From: Anaerolineae bacterium
GTDB taxonomy: Bacteria > Chloroflexota > Anaerolineae > Promineifilales > Promineifilaceae
DNA length: 64,000 nt
Direction: 5' to 3'
Assembly (NCBI GenBank): GCA_023384415.1
Contig: JAHDWJ010000001.1
Location: forward strand, 270,799 to 334,798
In this document: one piece after another, positions 25,301 through 33,018 of the stretch
Layout: every line of letters begins with the position of its first letter
Numbering within the stretch: position 1 is the stretch's first letter
The notes under the pieces: generated by a model
What the model was told of the DNA's origin: nothing
Database searches by the model: none
What the model saw: the letters and a program-made list of their open reading frames with translations, nothing else
Translations under genes and position numbers: made by a program

Positions 25301-28300
25301 GGATGAGCTGGGGAATGCCACTGAAACGACATACAATGCTCAAGGATTGCCAGTTGCCGTAACCGATGCTTTGGGTAATACAGCCACCATGACTTATGAT
25401 GCGGCCGGTCATATATTGTCGCTGACCGATGCTTCTGGTCATACATCCACGTATCAATACAACAGCCGTGATTTAGTAACAGTGGTGACTGACCCTGAAG
25501 GGTACACCACAATTTATGAGTATGATTCTGACCGCAACTTGATCGGTGAAACGAATCAGGATGGGTATGTCAAGACCTATACTTATGATGAAAACGGCCG
25601 TCTAGTAGCTGAAACTGATTGGGCTGGCAATGTAACGACTTACGAATATGATGATTTAGGGCGAAAAACAAAGGAGACCGATCCCCTCGGTTATTCAATT
25701 GTTTATGTTTACGATGAAGTAAGCAATTTAGTAGCCAAGACGGACAAGCGAGGCGCTACAACCACCTATACCTATGATGCTAATGGGAATCGGCTCAGCG
25801 AGACAGATGCTTTAGTCAATACCACTTTCTATGTCTATGATGAATTGAACCAATTGGTCGAAGTTCATTACCCTTGCGACTGTCCCAGCCGTGTTGAGTA
25901 CACCACCTATGATCCGCTCGGCCGTATCTCATCCCGGACAGATGCCAACGGAAACGTCACTATGTTTGAATATGATGCGTTAGGCTGGGAAACCAAACGG
26001 GTTGATGCTCTGGGTTATGAAACTATCAAGATTTATGATCTGGGTGGCAATCTCATTACGGAAATAGATGCGCTGGGGCATGAGACACAGTATGAATATG
26101 ATGCTTTGAACCGAGTTGTTACCACTACCAATCGTTTGGGATATACAGTGATAAACACGTATGATGAAACTGGGCGGTTAATTGCCAGGACAGATCAAAG
26201 GGGTAACACTACCCATTACGTTTATGATGGCAATAATCGTCTGGTTGAGATGATTGATCCTTTGGGTGGGGTGACTTCATACAGCTATGATGGGCGAGGC
26301 AACCGGCTGGCGATGACCGATGCGCGTGGTCACACCAGTTACTTTGTGTATGATGCCAACAGCAATTTGATTAGTGAAACAAATCCGCGTGGGTATACGA
26401 CTACCTATAGCTATGATGCCCGAAACCAACGGCTGACAACGGTTGATGCGCTGGGGGGGATTACCAGCTATACCTATGACCCCGCCGGAGCATTACTGAC
26501 GGAAACGGATGCGTTGGGTTATACCCGGACGACCACCTATGACATCCTGGGGCGGACGGAAACAGAGATGGATCGCAATGGCAACGTGACGACCTATGTT
26601 TATGATGCCGCCGGTAATATCAGTCAGGTAATTGATGCTTTGGGTGGTATCACCAGTTACACCTACGATCCGAACAATAACCGACTGACAGAGACGAACG
26701 CGCTTGGTCATGCCACTACCTATCTATATGATGCCTTGAATCGCCAGATAACTGTCATTGATGCGCTGTCCGGTGTTTCAACGCGGGATTATGATGCCCT
26801 GGGACGGTTAATAGAGATGGTGGATGCCAATGGTCAGGCAACAACCTATCTTTATGATGCGGAAGGGCAACGGATTGCCACGACCGACGCTTTAGGGCAT
26901 ACCAGCACAACCGAATATGATCCGGCCGGGAATGTGATTCGTGAGGTTGATCGCAATGGCAATATAACCCTGTATGAATATGATGCCCTGAACCGCCAGA
27001 CGGCCGTGACCAATGGGCTGGGGCATACTGCTTTCACGGTGTACGATGAGGCAGGCAATGTCGTGGCCCGAACCAATTTCCGAGGATATACGACTACTTT
27101 TGAGTATGATGAAAACAACAATTTAATCCGGCAAACGGATGCGTTGGGAGGCGTTACCACTTATGAATATGATGCCTTAGACCGCCAGATTAGCATGAGT
27201 GATGCCAACGGGCATACCACCAGCCGCAGTTACAATGCTGTGGGCAGCCTGACAGCGGTTACTCTGCCAGAAGGTCAGGTTTCCAGCTATAGCTATGATG
27301 GGGAACGCAATCGTATCAGCTTTACCAATGGGCGTGGCTTCACCACACAGTATGAATATGATGCGCTCAACCGGCAGGTAAGGATGATTGATCCGCTGGG
27401 GCATGTAACCAGCACGGTTTATGATGCCATTGGGCAGGTGGTCGGCGATGTAGATGCCAATGGCAATGGCAATGTTTATACCTACGATGCCCTGGGGCGG
27501 CTGATAGGCGTGACCGATGCGTTGGGGTACACAACGATTTATATCTATGATGCGGTTGGTAATCGTTTAGGCAAGCTGGATGCGAACGGTCATCTCTCCG
27601 TTTTCAGTTATGATGCCCTAAATCGCCTGATATTAGAGGCCAATGCCGAAGGGGATACCTGGCTTTTCAGCTATGACTCGGAAGGAAATTTGATTGAACG
27701 GCTTGATGCCAATGGTCAGCTGACCCATTATGTGTTTGATGCTGTTCACCAATTGGTTGCTATTCAGTATCCCGATCCTGCCCAAAATGTGTCTTATGGG
27801 TATGATGAAAATGGCAATCTGGTTCAAATCGTTGACCCAGTTGGCACAACCTCACTGGTTTATGACCCGTTAGATAGAGAAGTGAGCAAAACGGATGGTT
27901 ACGGCCGTCTCACCCACAATGGCTATGATGCAGTAGGCAACCGGATCAGCCTCACCTATCCTGATGGCAATGTAATGACCTATATCTACAACGCCAACGA
28001 TTGGCTGGTGTCGGTGGTTGAGCCACAAAATGGGCAGACCAGCTACAGCTATGAGGATGACGGGCAGGTACGCACAATTGACAAAGCCAACAACACCTGG
28101 GAATCGAATGTGTATGATGCTGCTGGCCGCCTGACACGACTCTTTAACGGCACACATCACGGCGGCGGGGGTGTTGTTACGGCTTATGATTACACCTTAG
28201 ACGCAGTGGGCAATCGTCTGCAAATTATTGAGCAATATACGCAGGGCCAGGTACGTACCAATGTCAAGACATATACTTACAACAACCGGTACGAGCTATT

Positions 28301-30152
28301 AGAAGCGGTTGAACTGTATGCAGGGCCACCGGCATATACGGTCACAACCAGTTATACCTACGATGCGGTTGGTAATCGGCTTAGTATGACCACCGATCGG
28401 GATACCGGCCCTGGCCCACAACCAGACCCGGTAACGATTACCTACAGTTATGACCAGGCAAATCGGATGCTTACCGCCGGTGATGTCACGTTTACCTATG
28501 ATAACAATGGCAATCGCCTGAGTAAGTTGACCCCAGGTACCCCACCGGCACAAAGCCGCCTGGAAACCTATACCTATGATGCCGAGAACCGCATGACACT
28601 GTATGTACGGCAGCGGGTGAACAATGGTCAGATCGAGCAGCGGGTTTATAATGTCTTCGATGGCCTGGGGCGGCGCGTCAATAAAGGGTTACAAGACGCG
28701 AATGGGACGATTAAGTGGACCCATTATGCCCTGGATGGATTGAGTTACGATCAACTGGCGGAATTCCCCATGACGGGGCCGCCACGTGTGAACGAACTAT
28801 ATCGCGGCTGGGGTAATAGTTTGCTCAGCATGAATGAGATTCAGGGCAATGGGGCAGGAACCCAATATTGGTTTGCCAGTGATGGCTCGCAGAATGTGGC
28901 GGCCACGACCAAACAAGATGGGCAGAGTGCCCATGAATATTTCTATGATCCATACGGGCAGTTGATTGACGCGAATGGGCATTGGGAAGATTCCAGCTCC
29001 TGGACAAATCCGCACAACCATTATTTGCTGACGGGCAAAGAGTGGGATGAAGAGAGCCGGTTATATTACTTTGGAGCACGCTTCTACGATGCTGATGCCG
29101 GTGTCTGGCTAACGGCCGATCCTTATCGGGGCGAAATAGATGTACCCCGTACCCTGCACCCGTATTTGCATTTAGGGCATAACCCACCAGGGCAGGCCGA
29201 CAATACCAACAGCCCAATGAGTACACACAGTTACCTCTACGGGCAAAACAACCCTCTGAACCGGATTGATCCGCTAGGTTTCTTCAATTGGAATACCGGA
29301 CATGTCGAACCTGGGGATACCTTATCACAGATTGCCCAAGATGCCGGAGTAAGCATTGCTCAAATCCGCAGTTGGAATCCACAGATTGAGCATCCCGATA
29401 AAATCATTGCGGGGATGTACATCTGGTTGCCTGCAAATGCTGTACAAGCAGGTAAGATGGCAGAAGCAATTCGGATGGGAGCGGGTACAAATGAATCGGT
29501 ATGGGGCAAAAACCCTCCTGCCTGTGATACTGGCCTAGCAGGGCGAAAAGTCGCTAATTGTCCTACTCTTCCGACAATAGACATTGGTGTTCAGTTCAAC
29601 TTATCAACCGCTCAATTCCAAGCTGTTGGCCTTGCAGGATTTTTTGAGTTAAACCTTGAAACTAAAGGAAGCATTATTAAGGGCTTTGCTGGTATAGGCA
29701 TAAAATGGGATCCCGTTGACGTGAACCCCCTATTGAAAAAAGCTGATAACGCATTACAGAAATTGTTGGGACTTCACATTGTTCTTGAGGCACAAATAGG
29801 CGGTGGCGGGGAATTTGAATACAATCTCTGTACTCAAAGCGGTGATATTCGCCTTTGTGGATTTGGCAGAGTCAGTGCTGGTATAGAGAGCCGTATGTCT
29901 GGTGTTAGGTCTAATGGTCAATACACACGCGAAAGATTTGGCGCTACAGCTAATGGTGAGGCAAAATTATGTGTAAGTCTTTGCAATGGGCATCTTACAT
30001 GGTCAGCTTATGCTAAGTGGTCCGTTTATGCCAACTTTGGAAACAAATGGTTTAATAGAGACTATCAGTACAGTGGTGAAATTGGCTCCAATGAACTTAA
30101 CTATATAACCACACTTGAAAAATTTGCGGTGTTAAGGAAGTATTGTGGCTAG
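22323..30152 (+). CDS. Giant secreted RHS/YD-repeat protein with LysM and unrecognised C-terminal domain
   Basis: A 2,609-residue protein. The start at 22323 has AGGAG (22312-22316) upstream and gives a signal sequence (VLSVVVAIAVFLSVLVP). The first ~600 residues are beta-rich, with LGFP-like GxxGLPxS repeats (about 230-310). A DUF6531-like entry (NTGLGNFVFNYVDVEIPALG) opens dozens of YD repeats of the YDxxGRL type, closed by the RHS core (KEWDEESRLYYFGARFYDADAGVWLTADP; YGQNNPLNRIDPLG, near 2,300-2,320). A LysM domain (VEPGDTLSQIAQDAGVSIAQIRSWNP) follows, then a ~230-residue Cys-containing beta-type tail with no family recognised. The gene has no GCGGCCGC sites and is less GC-rich than its neighbours, suggesting separate origin. 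Confidence 0.88.
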   Translation: MKPSTAGRCFRVLSVVVAIAVFLSVLVPTVRNKLLADVIKNVEAGEEVTNFPLLPHLLYLPSILTPPYVIETTIPLTGGSLIAPEYGFILTVPANYYSEPLRFVYVARPAPVINGTYIWHSAFDLHAYAADGIEITQFDELLTLAQTYDETIPNNINPDDLYLAYQGEDGNWVALPSVVDVDGQKVTAVTDHFTPFALMAPADSVPYEVGIRDPVVGPEYFTDAFRAAYHRNGGESEIGLPFGFVHRYFEDGGDDDSTNPWIQDFNWASIIYNPDTGTAYYIQGEYISKYVNSGGPGGFLGLPVSDRFTPPDSAILMDKHTDFMENEVQQFEYGFIGEDSNESNGSGFMAVRYYPIFSGADISVEWYDPDPGNGIPEVKARVTLTTRDVFGHPSYNDKREAGPADIWIEADDNYFDGWVPGQGSEPKIWENLDPVGEFSFRLEAWVNGAGGYQAGYLACDSYKKEQAEEPPSSYLFGPIPLSVNGYSNSWSYDCTGFGGGGGYNDTISPTITHSPADDVWQNGHGWAQIDAHVSDNVRVAYTTLYVNGQAYPMTLWAGNVISGTYARVVPLRLGQNEYYFEAYDTSGNRARLPENEGEFFHVYATQDADFGFRPDMGYSDDPVNTGLGNFVFNYVDVEIPALGPGIVIERWFNHQSRYNGLFGIGWTFAYDMRLQLVDNLLLSGAQLRYGDGHTVNFARNGTGEFVSDDTPHDILREIGGEYVLITKQDINYHFNANGRLTRISDDDGNSIIFAYSGEVLSSLTDASGRVLTFTYEDGRIMAIDVPDYGTLTYEYIDGRLIAATDTEGNVSQYSYDDEGCILSITSPNGNPFLNSQTCDEDGRVTYQLGGTGYVNQFSYDDDVTTITDPYGNVTTHVYDEEFHLIENRDALGNSIFYTYSEDHLPLSITDKNGNTTTYTYDERGNLLTVTDPHGNVTIYTYDADDNVLTRTDALGNLFTYEYDAEGHLVRSIAPDGGVVEHNYNDEGLLIRTVDELGNATETTYNAQGLPVAVTDALGNTATMTYDAAGHILSLTDASGHTSTYQYNSRDLVTVVTDPEGYTTIYEYDSDRNLIGETNQDGYVKTYTYDENGRLVAETDWAGNVTTYEYDDLGRKTKETDPLGYSIVYVYDEVSNLVAKTDKRGATTTYTYDANGNRLSETDALVNTTFYVYDELNQLVEVHYPCDCPSRVEYTTYDPLGRISSRTDANGNVTMFEYDALGWETKRVDALGYETIKIYDLGGNLITEIDALGHETQYEYDALNRVVTTTNRLGYTVINTYDETGRLIARTDQRGNTTHYVYDGNNRLVEMIDPLGGVTSYSYDGRGNRLAMTDARGHTSYFVYDANSNLISETNPRGYTTTYSYDARNQRLTTVDALGGITSYTYDPAGALLTETDALGYTRTTTYDILGRTETEMDRNGNVTTYVYDAAGNISQVIDALGGITSYTYDPNNNRLTETNALGHATTYLYDALNRQITVIDALSGVSTRDYDALGRLIEMVDANGQATTYLYDAEGQRIATTDALGHTSTTEYDPAGNVIREVDRNGNITLYEYDALNRQTAVTNGLGHTAFTVYDEAGNVVARTNFRGYTTTFEYDENNNLIRQTDALGGVTTYEYDALDRQISMSDANGHTTSRSYNAVGSLTAVTLPEGQVSSYSYDGERNRISFTNGRGFTTQYEYDALNRQVRMIDPLGHVTSTVYDAIGQVVGDVDANGNGNVYTYDALGRLIGVTDALGYTTIYIYDAVGNRLGKLDANGHLSVFSYDALNRLILEANAEGDTWLFSYDSEGNLIERLDANGQLTHYVFDAVHQLVAIQYPDPAQNVSYGYDENGNLVQIVDPVGTTSLVYDPLDREVSKTDGYGRLTHNGYDAVGNRISLTYPDGNVMTYIYNANDWLVSVVEPQNGQTSYSYEDDGQVRTIDKANNTWESNVYDAAGRLTRLFNGTHHGGGGVVTAYDYTLDAVGNRLQIIEQYTQGQVRTNVKTYTYNNRYELLEAVELYAGPPAYTVTTSYTYDAVGNRLSMTTDRDTGPGPQPDPVTITYSYDQANRMLTAGDVTFTYDNNGNRLSKLTPGTPPAQSRLETYTYDAENRMTLYVRQRVNNGQIEQRVYNVFDGLGRRVNKGLQDANGTIKWTHYALDGLSYDQLAEFPMTGPPRVNELYRGWGNSLLSMNEIQGNGAGTQYWFASDGSQNVAATTKQDGQSAHEYFYDPYGQLIDANGHWEDSSSWTNPHNHYLLTGKEWDEESRLYYFGARFYDADAGVWLTADPYRGEIDVPRTLHPYLHLGHNPPGQADNTNSPMSTHSYLYGQNNPLNRIDPLGFFNWNTGHVEPGDTLSQIAQDAGVSIAQIRSWNPQIEHPDKIIAGMYIWLPANAVQAGKMAEAIRMGAGTNESVWGKNPPACDTGLAGRKVANCPTLPTIDIGVQFNLSTAQFQAVGLAGFFELNLETKGSIIKGFAGIGIKWDPVDVNPLLKKADNALQKLLGLHIVLEAQIGGGGEFEYNLCTQSGDIRLCGFGRVSAGIESRMSGVRSNGQYTRERFGATANGEAKLCVSLCNGHLTWSAYAKWSVYANFGNKWFNRDYQYSGEIGSNELNYITTLEKFAVLRKYCG

Positions 30153-30172
30153 TCAATAGTTAGACATGGAAA

Positions 30173-30390
30173 ATGGCCGTTTCCCTTCACGCAATCGTGG
30201 TGGGGGACGGCCGTTTTTGTTGGAGATACGGCCGTTTTCCTTCACGCAATTGTGGTGGGGAACGGCCGTTTTTGTTGGGGAGACGGCCGTTTTCCTTCGT
30301 GCAGTTATGATGGGAACGGCCATTTTAGGTGGGGAACGGCCGTTTTCCTTCGTGCAGTTGTGGTGGGGAACGGCCGTTTCTGTTAGAGGG
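30173..30390. repeat. Four tandem ~55-bp repeats built on ACGGCCGT
   Basis: Units begin at 30173, 30228, 30283 and 30336 (55, 55, 53 and 55 nt). Each starts with ACGGCCGTTT (first unit: ATGGCCGT), continues CCTTC-GCA-TT-TG-TGG and contains a second CGGCC palindrome in the middle. Both strands are open in some frames only because of the repeat; no gene is called here. Confidence 0.85.
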
Positions 30391-30427
30391 TTACAGCAGT
30401 TTTGCGTATAGAACAGATGGGGATGGT

Positions 30428-30471
30428 AAACGGCCGTAGCCAACACAGCATGGGGGCTACGGCCGTTTTTT
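30428..30471 (+). terminator. Strong intrinsic terminator downstream of the RHS gene
   Basis: A 14-bp perfect stem, AAACGGCCGTAGCC (30428-30441) with GGCTACGGCCGTTT (30455-30468), 13-nt loop, followed by further T residues (six in a row from 30466). The arms each carry the ACGGCCGT palindrome. Confidence 0.85.
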
Positions 30472-30472
30472 A

Positions 30473-30481
30473 TGCTATACT
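30473..30481 (+). promoter_or_regulatory. Extended -10 promoter of the first DUF4258-like/DUF2283 pair
   Basis: TGCTATACT, an extended -10 (TGnTATACT), 23 nt before the ATG. The surrounding TTTTATGCTATACTGAC is nearly repeated at 31090-31105 before the VapBC pair. Confidence 0.55.
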
Positions 30482-30504
30482 GACCGCCATACAAGAGCAA
30501 ATCA

Positions 30505-30750
30505 ATGCCGTTCAAAACAACCGCTTACTTCGCGGCCATCAAATCAAGGCCGGATCGGGCATTCATTCAAGATGAATGGATCCTTTACGTTATCAACCAT
30601 CCCGTGCGCGAAGAAATTCAAAGCGACGGCCGTATTCGTCGGTGGGCTAAAATCGCGGCAGCGGACAATCGTTATTTGCGGGTGGTTTTGCTCGCTGACG
30701 GGGAAACTGTTCACAACGCCTTTTTTGATCGCCGCTTTAAGGAGAACTAA
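30505..30750 (+). CDS. Small DUF4258-like protein, probable toxin of a two-gene module
   Basis: An 81-residue protein with the DUF4258-type pattern: a conserved His/Pro near IINHPVREE, then RIRRWAKI and RYLRVVLLADGETVHNAFF, a small alpha/beta fold related to RelE/BrnT-like toxins. It is followed after 2 nt by a DUF2283 gene. The same order (a similar protein then DUF2283) recurs at 33.0-33.7 kb. In known genomes DUF4258/DUF2283 pairs are common in Chloroflexota and cyanobacteria and are suspected toxin-antitoxin systems; activity is not shown. It contains the last ACGGCCGT of the 22-31 kb block. Confidence 0.65.
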   Translation: MPFKTTAYFAAIKSRPDRAFIQDEWILYVINHPVREEIQSDGRIRRWAKIAAADNRYLRVVLLADGETVHNAFFDRRFKEN

Positions 30751-30752
30751 CC

Positions 30753-30974
30753 GTGAAAATTCGCTACTTTGCGGATACAGACACCCTCTATATTCAGTTA
30801 AATGATAAAGAAATCGTGGATGCGCAGGAAATCAACGAAAATACCATTCTCGACCTGGACGCAGACGGTAATCTGGTGGCGCTGACCCTGGAACATGCCC
30901 GCGAAACGGCTAATATTCTCGATTTTTCTTTCCAGCAAGCGTTCCACCCCGCCGCACAGTACGCCGAGGTGTGA
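30753..30974 (+). CDS. DUF2283 family protein (probable antitoxin)
   Basis: A 73-residue protein. MKIRYFADTDTLYIQL, ENTILDLDADGNLVALTLEHA is the full DUF2283 signature. It starts with GTG, preceded by AAGGAG, 2 nt after the partner's stop. Likely to neutralise or regulate the upstream DUF4258-like protein; that is inferred from recurrent pairing. Confidence 0.8.
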   Translation: MKIRYFADTDTLYIQLNDKEIVDAQEINENTILDLDADGNLVALTLEHARETANILDFSFQQAFHPAAQYAEV

Positions 30975-31028
30975 CAACAATAGATTGAGAAAGGAACGGA
31001 TAGCGGCCGCGTAATTTGTTGCTGGTGT
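30971..31028 (+). repeat. TA-island intergenic repeat, copy R1
   Basis: TGACAACAATAGATTGAGAA then AGGAACGGATAGCGGCCGCG. First of five related intergenic copies in 30.9-33.9 kb. Confidence 0.7.
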
Positions 31029-31093
31029 TTTTTCGCCGCGTCCCCCCCTCGATTTGTCTCCGCGTCGTTTAGAACAATATCGCTCCCCTTTTA

Positions 31094-31102
31094 TGATATA
31101 CT
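31094..31102 (+). promoter_or_regulatory. Extended -10 promoter of the VapBC-like pair
   Basis: TGATATACT, an extended -10. Its context (TTTTATGATATACTGACAGC) is almost identical to the promoter at 30473-30481. Confidence 0.55.
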
Positions 31103-31149
31103 GACAGCAGCAGGTAGGAGCGACGATGATGTGAAATGAGGTGAGCGAT

Positions 31150-31389
31150 ATGCTTAAAGAGACATTGTGGCATGAGATTGATGCTTTGCCAGAATCCCAA
31201 TTAAAAACCTTGCGGGAGTTTGTGCAGTTTCTGCAATATATGGCTCAACAGAAACCAGCAACCCCAAAGTTGTCTCGCCGTATTCCTGGACTTGATGCCG
31301 GGTCAACCTGGGTTAGTGATGATTTTGATGCCCCTCTGCCTGACTCTTTCTGGTTTGGGGATGACGTGAACGATGAAGCTCCTGCTTGA
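31150..31389 (+). CDS. VapB-type antitoxin (DUF2281-like)
   Basis: A 79-residue protein. The N-terminus (LKETLWHEIDALPESQLKTL and a FVQFLQYM helix) is the DUF2281/AbrB-associated antitoxin type; the C-terminus (GSTWVSDDFDAPLPDSFW) is the acidic, Trp/Phe-rich tail that usually plugs the active site of its PIN toxin. It overlaps the toxin gene by 17 nt. A GTG at 31141 is a possible alternative start. Confidence 0.8.
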   Translation: MLKETLWHEIDALPESQLKTLREFVQFLQYMAQQKPATPKLSRRIPGLDAGSTWVSDDFDAPLPDSFWFGDDVNDEAPA

Positions 31390-31762
31390 TACCCATACGT
31401 TCATCTGGTGGTATAATGAACCGGAACGATTGCCCGCCAGGGTGTTGGCGGTTTGCCAGGATGTAGAGAATAGCTTGATGTTGAGTGTTGCTAGCGTGTG
31501 GGAGATACAGATTAAGGCCCAGTTAGGCAAACTGCGGTTGGCTAAGCCATTACCAGACATCATTCGTCATCAGCAAGAGCAAAACCATTTATACATCTTA
31601 CCTGTCACACTCCCCGTAATATTTACCGTGGATAGTTTACCTCTATATCATCGCGATCCTTTTGATCGGCTTTTAATTGCCCAGGCTAAATTAGACCAAT
31701 CCCTGCTGATTAGTAACGACAGCCAGTTCCGGCCGTATCCGGTTTCACTGCTTTGGGAGTAG
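31373..31762 (+). CDS. PIN-domain ribonuclease toxin (VapC family)
   Basis: A 129-residue PIN protein. Acidic residues are in place: LLLDTHTFIWW (first Asp), SVASVWEIQIK (Glu) and HRDPFDRLLIAQA (Asp pair). Members cut tRNA or rRNA in a Mg2+-dependent way when freed from antitoxin. It overlaps the upstream VapB-like gene, so the pair is coupled. Confidence 0.88.
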   Translation: MKLLLDTHTFIWWYNEPERLPARVLAVCQDVENSLMLSVASVWEIQIKAQLGKLRLAKPLPDIIRHQQEQNHLYILPVTLPVIFTVDSLPLYHRDPFDRLLIAQAKLDQSLLISNDSQFRPYPVSLLWE

Positions 31763-31789
31763 CCCGTTTTCTCTGGATTGCGGCCGCGA

Positions 31790-31876
31790 CCCTATCCGTA
31801 TCCCCTTCATCAGTGGCTGATGACAACAACGGATTGGGAAAGGAACGGATAGCGGCCGCGTTTCTGTAGTTGGCGG
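31790..31876 (+). repeat. TA-island intergenic repeat, copy R2
   Basis: CCTATCCGTATCCCCTTCAT, CAGTGGCTGATGACAACAAC, then GGATTGGGAAAGGAACGGAT and GCGGCCGCG. It lies between the PIN gene and the convergent HepT gene. Confidence 0.7.
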
Positions 31877-31885
31877 GACCGGCCG

Positions 31886-32233
31886 TTATCCTTCCTGTGC
31901 ATTTGCCAGCATTTGTCTGACAGCTATTTGCAGTGGTGGTAAGTCACGCTGTATCGTCTCCCACACACGGCGCACATTGATGACAAAATAACCGTGAATG
32001 AGCTTATCGCGCATACCTGCGACTGCTTGCCAGGGAATTTGCGGATAACGGTCTCGTTCTGTTTGGGGGATGAATTTGACCGCTTCACCAAAGATTTCTA
32101 AAGCGCGGATGACGGCGTAAATCTTTTCATCATTGGCCTCAAAAGAGGTAAACGCCACACCTTCGACAAATTGTTGGGCTTTGCTGCTCGCGTCCAGAAT
32201 GTCGTGCAGATAATCGGTATAGGCACGGGTCAT
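31886..32233 (-). CDS. hepT: HepT-like RNase toxin (DUF86)
   Basis: A 115-residue HEPN protein. The RNase motif RX4HxY is intact (RDKLIHGYF near 75-83). DUF86 proteins pair with a minimal nucleotidyltransferase (MntA) that AMPylates the Tyr next to this motif to block it. The start overlaps the stop of the mntA-like gene (ATGA), as in known HepT-MntA operons, with antitoxin first. Confidence 0.88.
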   Translation of the reverse strand: MTRAYTDYLHDILDASSKAQQFVEGVAFTSFEANDEKIYAVIRALEIFGEAVKFIPQTERDRYPQIPWQAVAGMRDKLIHGYFVINVRRVWETIQRDLPPLQIAVRQMLANAQEG

Positions 32234-32523
32234 AGGGCAACGGCTTCTTGCAGAATATTTCGACCAACTGTAGGTTTGAGCATCTCACGTTCGACTAAAT
32301 CAACTTTTACACCTAATACGGCCGATAAATGCTGCTCTAACTGGATAAATTCAATCAGAGAGAGATGGGGATTGTCGAATGTGACCAGAATGTCTATATC
32401 ACTACTGCCGGTTTGTTCAGCCCGGACATAGGAGCCAAATAGCCACAAATCACGCACACCATATTCCTGGCGTAGATCAGGCAAAATAGCCTGGAGACGT
32501 TTGCTTATTTCCTGAGCGTTCAT
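32230..32523 (-). CDS. mntA: MntA-like minimal nucleotidyltransferase antitoxin
   Basis: A 97-residue protein with GSYVRAEQTGSSDIDILV, the GSX10DxD nucleotidyltransferase motif, followed by a helix and a strand carrying the third acid (KVDLVERE). The start at 32523 is chosen because the upstream frame runs through an intergenic repeat. It would AMPylate HepT to keep it silent. Upstream gene of the pair. Confidence 0.85.
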   Translation of the reverse strand: MNAQEISKRLQAILPDLRQEYGVRDLWLFGSYVRAEQTGSSDIDILVTFDNPHLSLIEFIQLEQHLSAVLGVKVDLVEREMLKPTVGRNILQEAVAL

Positions 32524-32586
32524 GGGCAAAGTATAACACAATCTTTTGTTAATTTGGCAGTTGACAATGGTCTTTTGCCGTCGTGC

Positions 32587-32772
32587 GGATTGGGAAAGGA
32601 ACGGATGGCGGCCGCGTCCCTGTAGCTGGTGGTTGGTTGTCGGAGTGACAACAGCGAATTTGAGGAAGGAACGAAAGGCGTTCCCTATCCGTGTTCCTTC
32701 CATCAGTGGCTGATGACAACAACGGATTGGGAAAGGAACGGATAGCGGCCGCGTCCCTGTAGCTGGTGGTGG
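32587..32772 (+). repeat. TA-island intergenic repeats, copies R3 and R4
   Basis: R3 (32587-32632) and R4 (32644-32772) are side by side. R4 has the longest form: GTGACAACAGCGAATTTGAG, a hairpin GGAAGGAAC...GTTCCTTCC, then TCAGTGGCTGATGACAACAA, GGATTGGGAAAGGAACGGAT, GCGGCCGCG and CCCTGTAGCTGGTGG. Confidence 0.75.
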
Positions 32773-32865
32773 GAATGCGGCCGCGCTGTTTATTGGCCTT
32801 CACTGGTGGGTGAGGGAATAAGACGGGTGGCCGGGTTGTAAGCTGTTTCTTCCCGGTTATATCTC

Positions 32866-32874
32866 TGCTATAAT
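32866..32874 (+). promoter_or_regulatory. Extended -10 promoter of the second DUF4258-like/DUF2283 pair
   Basis: TGCTATAAT: extended -10 with a consensus hexamer (32869-32874). The leader to the ATG at 33019 is about 140 nt. Confidence 0.5.
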
Positions 32875-33018
32875 GTCAACAAGGTAACAGATTACTAATG
32901 TTTGGTGAAAACGAGTGCGGCTTCTGGAAAACCTTCACTCCCTTAATCTCTAGAAGTCAGAACATAAAACGCCAATGTCTAACAAATTATGCCCCAGAGA
33001 CGATAAGGGTAAGAAAAA

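Noticed and set aside
28825..29226. 133-codon minus-strand frame opposite the RHS core
   Set aside because: Shadow of the RHS gene; no start signal and no domain.
30153..30515. Open frames on both strands over the tandem repeats (an 81-codon plus frame and a 120-codon minus frame)
   Set aside because: They arise from the 55-bp repeat units, lack a ribosome site and cross the strong terminator; no protein family features.
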